The notes under the pieces were generated by a model. That model did not search any database, was not told the origin of the DNA, and worked only from the letters and a program-made list of their open reading frames with translations. Position numbers and translations under genes: made by a program. This document shows positions 6,098-8,624 of a stretch of DNA of 8,624 nucleotides, one piece after another. Each line of letters opens with the position of its first letter. Position 1 is the first letter of the stretch. This DNA comes from Sphingomonadaceae bacterium (GTDB taxonomy: Bacteria > Pseudomonadota > Alphaproteobacteria > Sphingomonadales > Sphingomonadaceae): the NCBI GenBank assembly GCA_013821585.1, contig JACDGO010000069.1, positions 1-8,624 on the forward strand, read 5' to 3'.

Positions 6098-6867
6098 AGA
6101 CTGGTCCTAGGGTGCGAGCGGGCATCGGAATGGCTGCGAGCTTTTTGCTTGCCATGGCCAACCCCGCGCTCGCGCAAGCGCCGGCGGTCACGCCGCCGAG
6201 CAAGCTTAGCTGGCACGGTGACGCCAAGGCGCCCGACATCAGCGGCCTGTGGGTGCGCACGGACAAGGGCGTCGGCCAAGGCAGCAAGGAAGGCTGGCTG
6301 CCGTGGCCGCCGCCGCTCAAGCCCCAGTTCGAAGCGATCTGGCACAAGCGCGTCGCCGACGCCGCCGCGGGTGGGCGCGCCGACGACCCGGTTCAGGGCT
6401 GCCTGCCGCCGGGCATGCCGCGGTTCATGAGCGGCACCAACGGGCCGCTGCTAATCATCCAAACACCGGGTCGCGTGATGCTCTATCGCGAACTCGCGCC
6501 TGTGCGCCGCATCTGGCTCGCCGGCCCCGGCCTGCCCAAGCCCGCCGATCTGGAGGGCTTTTCGAACGGCAATGCGATCGGCCGTTACGAAGGCGCGGAT
6601 CTCGTCACTGAGGTGGTCGGGTTCAAGGATTACCCAATCGACGGCACCGGCGTTCCGCACAGCGACGCGCTAAAGATCGTCGAACGTTTTCACCGCGTTG
6701 ATGCGAAGACGCTGCGGGTCGAGATCACGCTAACCGATCCAATCGCGTTCACCGGGCCGATGAAGACCGTCGTCACCTACGCGGCACTCGACGACCCGGC
6801 TTGGTCGCCGAAGGAATTTCTGTGCACGCCGAAGACCGATTATCATCCCGAGGCCTATGTCCGCTGA
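6094..6867 (+). CDS. Secreted protein of unknown function, companion family of DUF6152 (copy A)
   Basis: This 257-residue protein starts with a clear signal peptide: KTGPRVR, a hydrophobic stretch GMAASFLLAMA, and a probable cleavage after ALA (residue 27). The mature part has a repeating set of short motifs known to me from uncharacterised sphingomonad proteins that often sit near DUF6152 genes: PDISGLW (47-53), LPWPPPLKP (69-77), CLPPGMPR (103-110), IIQTPG (121-126), SNGNAIG (157-163), GVPHSDALKIVERFHR (186-201), DPIAFTGP (215-222) and a late Cys244. Cys103 and Cys244 could pair in the periplasm. Start ATG overlaps the Rieske stop codon as ATGA, with AGAGGA seven bases before it, so it is co-translated with a cytoplasmic oxygenase despite being exported. 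The function is unknown; substrate binding in the periplasm or envelope is only a guess. It shares its motifs with the gene at 7313-8131. Confidence 0.85.
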   Translation: MKTGPRVRAGIGMAASFLLAMANPALAQAPAVTPPSKLSWHGDAKAPDISGLWVRTDKGVGQGSKEGWLPWPPPLKPQFEAIWHKRVADAAAGGRADDPVQGCLPPGMPRFMSGTNGPLLIIQTPGRVMLYRELAPVRRIWLAGPGLPKPADLEGFSNGNAIGRYEGADLVTEVVGFKDYPIDGTGVPHSDALKIVERFHRVDAKTLRVEITLTDPIAFTGPMKTVVTYAALDDPAWSPKEFLCTPKTDYHPEAYVR

Positions 6868-6906
6868 GCGGGGCCGCCCGGCAATCCGACTAAAGGAGAA
6901 CGTTCG

Positions 6907-7275
6907 ATGAAGACCATTTTCGCTATTGCCGCAGGAGCCGCCGTCGCCGCCGGCGCGCCGGCCGCTGCGCATCACTCGTTCGCGATGTTCGACAAGAACA
7001 AGGAGATCGAGCTGAAGGACGCCACGGTCAAGGAGTGGCAATGGACAAGCCCGCACACTTGGCTTTTTGCCGTGGGTTCGGACGGCACGAAATACAGTAT
7101 CGAAGGCGGAAACCCAGGCCTGATGCGCCGCCAAGGGTTTTCCAAGGGCTCAATGGCTCCGGGCGACAAGGTGACAATCTATGTATCACCGCTAAAAAGC
7201 GGCCAAAAGGGCGGTTCCATCAACGCCGTCCGCTTGGCCGACGGCAGAACATTGGGCGAGCGGATGAAGCGATAG
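6907..7275 (+). CDS. DUF6152 family secreted protein
   Basis: This 122-residue protein has a signal peptide (MKTIFAIAAGAAVAAGAPAAA), most simply cut after Ala21, leaving a mature protein that begins His-His-Ser-Phe. The rest follows the DUF6152 pattern: HHSFAMFDKNKEIELKDATVKEW (22-44), WTSPHTW (46-52), the YSIEGGNPGLMRRQGF region, then APGDKVTIYVSPLKSGQKGG and VRLADGRTLGE. It is probably a small beta-rich periplasmic domain. No enzyme activity is established for the family to my knowledge. The start is supported by AGGAG (6894-6898) eight bases upstream. The gene sits between two paralogous secreted proteins, an arrangement that suggests a joint role at the envelope. The N-terminal His pair and His50 are candidate metal ligands, which is inference. 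Confidence 0.87.
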   Translation: MKTIFAIAAGAAVAAGAPAAAHHSFAMFDKNKEIELKDATVKEWQWTSPHTWLFAVGSDGTKYSIEGGNPGLMRRQGFSKGSMAPGDKVTIYVSPLKSGQKGGSINAVRLADGRTLGERMKR

Positions 7276-7312
7276 CCTCCAAGCGCCGCGCCTTCCCTTT
7301 CGGAGACCAGAC

Positions 7313-8131
7313 ATGAGACACAAAGTCATGTTGATGAGCCTCACGGCGCTCGCCGCGTCGATGATTGCTCCCGCGACGCGAGCGGCGGACGGGCCGACAT
7401 GGCCCCCGGCCGGGGTATCACTTTATGGAGATAAAGGCGTGCCCGACATCTCGGGGCTGTGGCTCGGCAGCCAGACCGGTATCCCGGGCGAACAGCCGGC
7501 GCCCAATCGGGGGCCAGCAGACGGGCGCCCGGAGACCTACTGGGCGCCTTGGCCCCTACCCTATACTCCGGCCTATAAGAAAATAGCCGACGAGCGCGCG
7601 GCGGCCGAACGGGCAGGCGTGGCGCTGGCCGACACCAGCGCGCGGTGCCGTCCATTCGGCTTGCCGCGCATGCTCGTGTCCAAAGTCTATCCCGACGAAA
7701 TCGTCCAGACACCTGGACAAGTGACAATTTTCCTGAACAGCACGGTCCCGATCATGATTTGGACTGACGGCCGCGGGCATCCCAAAGATATCGCGCCTAG
7801 CTTCAACGGCCATTCGATTGGCTATTGGGTCGGCGACACGCTATTCGTCGATACGGTCGCCTTAAATGGTCAATCCTCGCTCGACTCCTTGCGACATCCG
7901 ATCAGCGACAAGGGGCATTTGCGCTGGTCGATCCGGCGCGTCGCGCCGGACACGCTGCACTTCTCCGTGACCGATTATGACGACGAAGCCTTCACCGAGC
8001 CGGTGACTACGACCAACATCTGGACGCGCAAGACCGACCCTCGCTGGCAGATTCTCGACGATGCCTCCTGCTTCGAGAACAACAGCAAAATCTCCGACAA
8101 GCCGCCCGAAGACGGGTTCATTAAATTCTGA
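7313..8131 (+). CDS. Secreted protein of unknown function, divergent paralogue (copy A')
   Basis: This 272-residue protein has an N-terminal signal peptide (MLMSLTALAASMIAPATRA, cleavage about residue 21-25). Its motifs line up in order with those of the protein encoded at 6094-6867: PDISGLW (44-50), APWPLPYTP (78-86), CRPFGLPR (112-119), IVQTPG (130-135), IMIWTDGRGHP (147-157), FNGHSIGYWVGDTLFVDT (164-181), AFTEP (226-230) and a late Cys253. The GVPHSDAL motif of copy A is replaced by SSLDSLRHPISDK, and overall identity looks low, so this is an old duplication or a separate acquisition rather than a recent copy. GGAG (7302-7305) lies seven bases before the ATG. Base composition seems slightly less GC-rich than in its neighbours, judged by eye. 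Function is unknown. Confidence 0.83.
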   Translation: MRHKVMLMSLTALAASMIAPATRAADGPTWPPAGVSLYGDKGVPDISGLWLGSQTGIPGEQPAPNRGPADGRPETYWAPWPLPYTPAYKKIADERAAAERAGVALADTSARCRPFGLPRMLVSKVYPDEIVQTPGQVTIFLNSTVPIMIWTDGRGHPKDIAPSFNGHSIGYWVGDTLFVDTVALNGQSSLDSLRHPISDKGHLRWSIRRVAPDTLHFSVTDYDDEAFTEPVTTTNIWTRKTDPRWQILDDASCFENNSKISDKPPEDGFIKF

Positions 8132-8161
8132 TCGCGCGGCTGGCGCAACGAGGGAGATGAC

Positions 8162-8624
8162 GTGAAACTGGTGAAAGTTGAGCGCGAAGGCGAGACGGGC
8201 GAAGGCCTGCTCGACGGCGACATCGTGCACATCGTCGGCGGCTGGCGCGTAGGCGCGGCCGCGGACGCGCCATTCTCGCTGTCGAAGCGCAGCACCCGAG
8301 AGCTCGACGGATTGCGGGCAAGCGCGGGCGAGTCGGTACTGCTTTCGTCGGTCAGGCTCGCCGTTCCGATTGACCCGCGCGCCAAGATCTTGTGCGTCGG
8401 CATGAATTATCGCGACCATGTCGGCGAAATCAAGCTGGAGGTCGCGCCGAACCCGACGATCTTCACCCGTTTTCACGACACGCTTGTTCCCGATGGCGCC
8501 GAGCTCGTCCGCACTAGGATTTCGGAGACGTACGATTTCGAGGGGGAGATCGCGATCGTCATCGGCCGTGACGCGCGCCACGTCCGCGTCGAGGACGCGA
8601 TGTATCACGTGGGCGGCTATACCT
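8162..8624 (+). CDS. Fumarylacetoacetate hydrolase family protein, 3' end outside the window
   Basis: The first 154 residues of an FAH-family protein are present; the family is usually about 280 residues, so a little over half is seen. Members hydrolyse, decarboxylate or isomerise 2-oxo/2-hydroxy dienoate products of ring cleavage. Marks are a short N-terminal FAH-N part, KILCVGMNYRDHVGEI (75-90), NPTIFTRF (97-104), and the metal-binding DFEGEIAIVIGR (125-136) with Glu127 and Glu129. The last metal ligand, an Asp shortly after HVGGYT, falls beyond the edge. Start is GTG at 8162 with AGGGAG (8151-8156) five bases before; an ATG at 8157 runs into a stop at once. It follows the secreted triad by 30 bases and fits a late step of an aromatic pathway. 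The precise reaction within the family cannot be assigned. Confidence 0.9.
   Translation, partial: MKLVKVEREGETGEGLLDGDIVHIVGGWRVGAAADAPFSLSKRSTRELDGLRASAGESVLLSSVRLAVPIDPRAKILCVGMNYRDHVGEIKLEVAPNPTIFTRFHDTLVPDGAELVRTRISETYDFEGEIAIVIGRDARHVRVEDAMYHVGGYT

Noticed and set aside
7862..8608. Open frame of 248 codons on the minus strand
   Set aside because: It is antisense to the end of the secreted paralogue and the FAH-family gene, both supported by motifs; no motif is seen in the antisense product.
1..8624. tRNA or rRNA genes, CRISPR arrays, transposases, insertion-sequence ends
   Set aside because: I saw no regular repeat-spacer pattern, no transposase motifs, no terminal inverted repeats and no RNA gene signature on either strand.

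Overview
The window is GC-rich, densely packed bacterial DNA. Codon use, ATGA-type gene overlaps and gene content (DUF6152 and its companion secreted family, VanA/dicamba-type Rieske oxygenase, adrenodoxin-type ferredoxin, LigW-like decarboxylase) suggest an alphaproteobacterium, most likely a sphingomonad (Sphingomonas, Novosphingobium, Sphingopyxis or a relative). The placement is an inference from content; no marker gene is present.

The layout is two divergent transcription units around an intergenic region at about 3322-3636. Leftward (minus strand) run a 781-residue homodimeric-type 2-oxoacid (pyruvate) dehydrogenase E1-like enzyme (976-3321), a 96-residue protein that looks like a Rieske oxygenase alpha subunit with its whole middle missing (680-970), a SnoaL/NTF2-like protein (76-690), and the first codons of another gene behind a very strong ribosome binding site (1-16). 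Rightward (plus strand) run a 16-codon mini-ORF behind the best Shine-Dalgarno of that operon (3637-3687), a LigW/gamma-resorcylate-decarboxylase-like amidohydrolase-superfamily protein (3690-4700), a 2Fe-2S ferredoxin (4704-5027), an intact Rieske oxygenase (5024-6097), a secreted protein (6094-6867), a secreted DUF6152 protein (6907-7275), a divergent paralogue of the first secreted protein (7313-8131), and the 5' part of a fumarylacetoacetate-hydrolase-family gene (8162 to the window edge).

Together these look like part of a catabolic island for an aromatic, probably carboxylated and/or methoxylated, compound. The ferredoxin and Rieske oxygenase would carry out an oxygenation or O-demethylation, the LigW-like enzyme would remove an aryl carboxylate, and the FAH-family protein would cleave or isomerise a ring-fission product. 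The E1-like enzyme could decarboxylate a 2-oxo acid that arises downstream. The exact substrate cannot be read from the sequence. No ferredoxin reductase, ring-cleavage dioxygenase, E2/E3 subunit or regulator gene lies in the window. The most notable points are the internally deleted Rieske protein sitting in a translationally coupled operon, the stand-alone E1-like enzyme with a GDA instead of GDG thiamine-diphosphate motif, the mini-ORF leader, and the secreted A-B-A' triad whose middle member would begin with His-His after signal cleavage.
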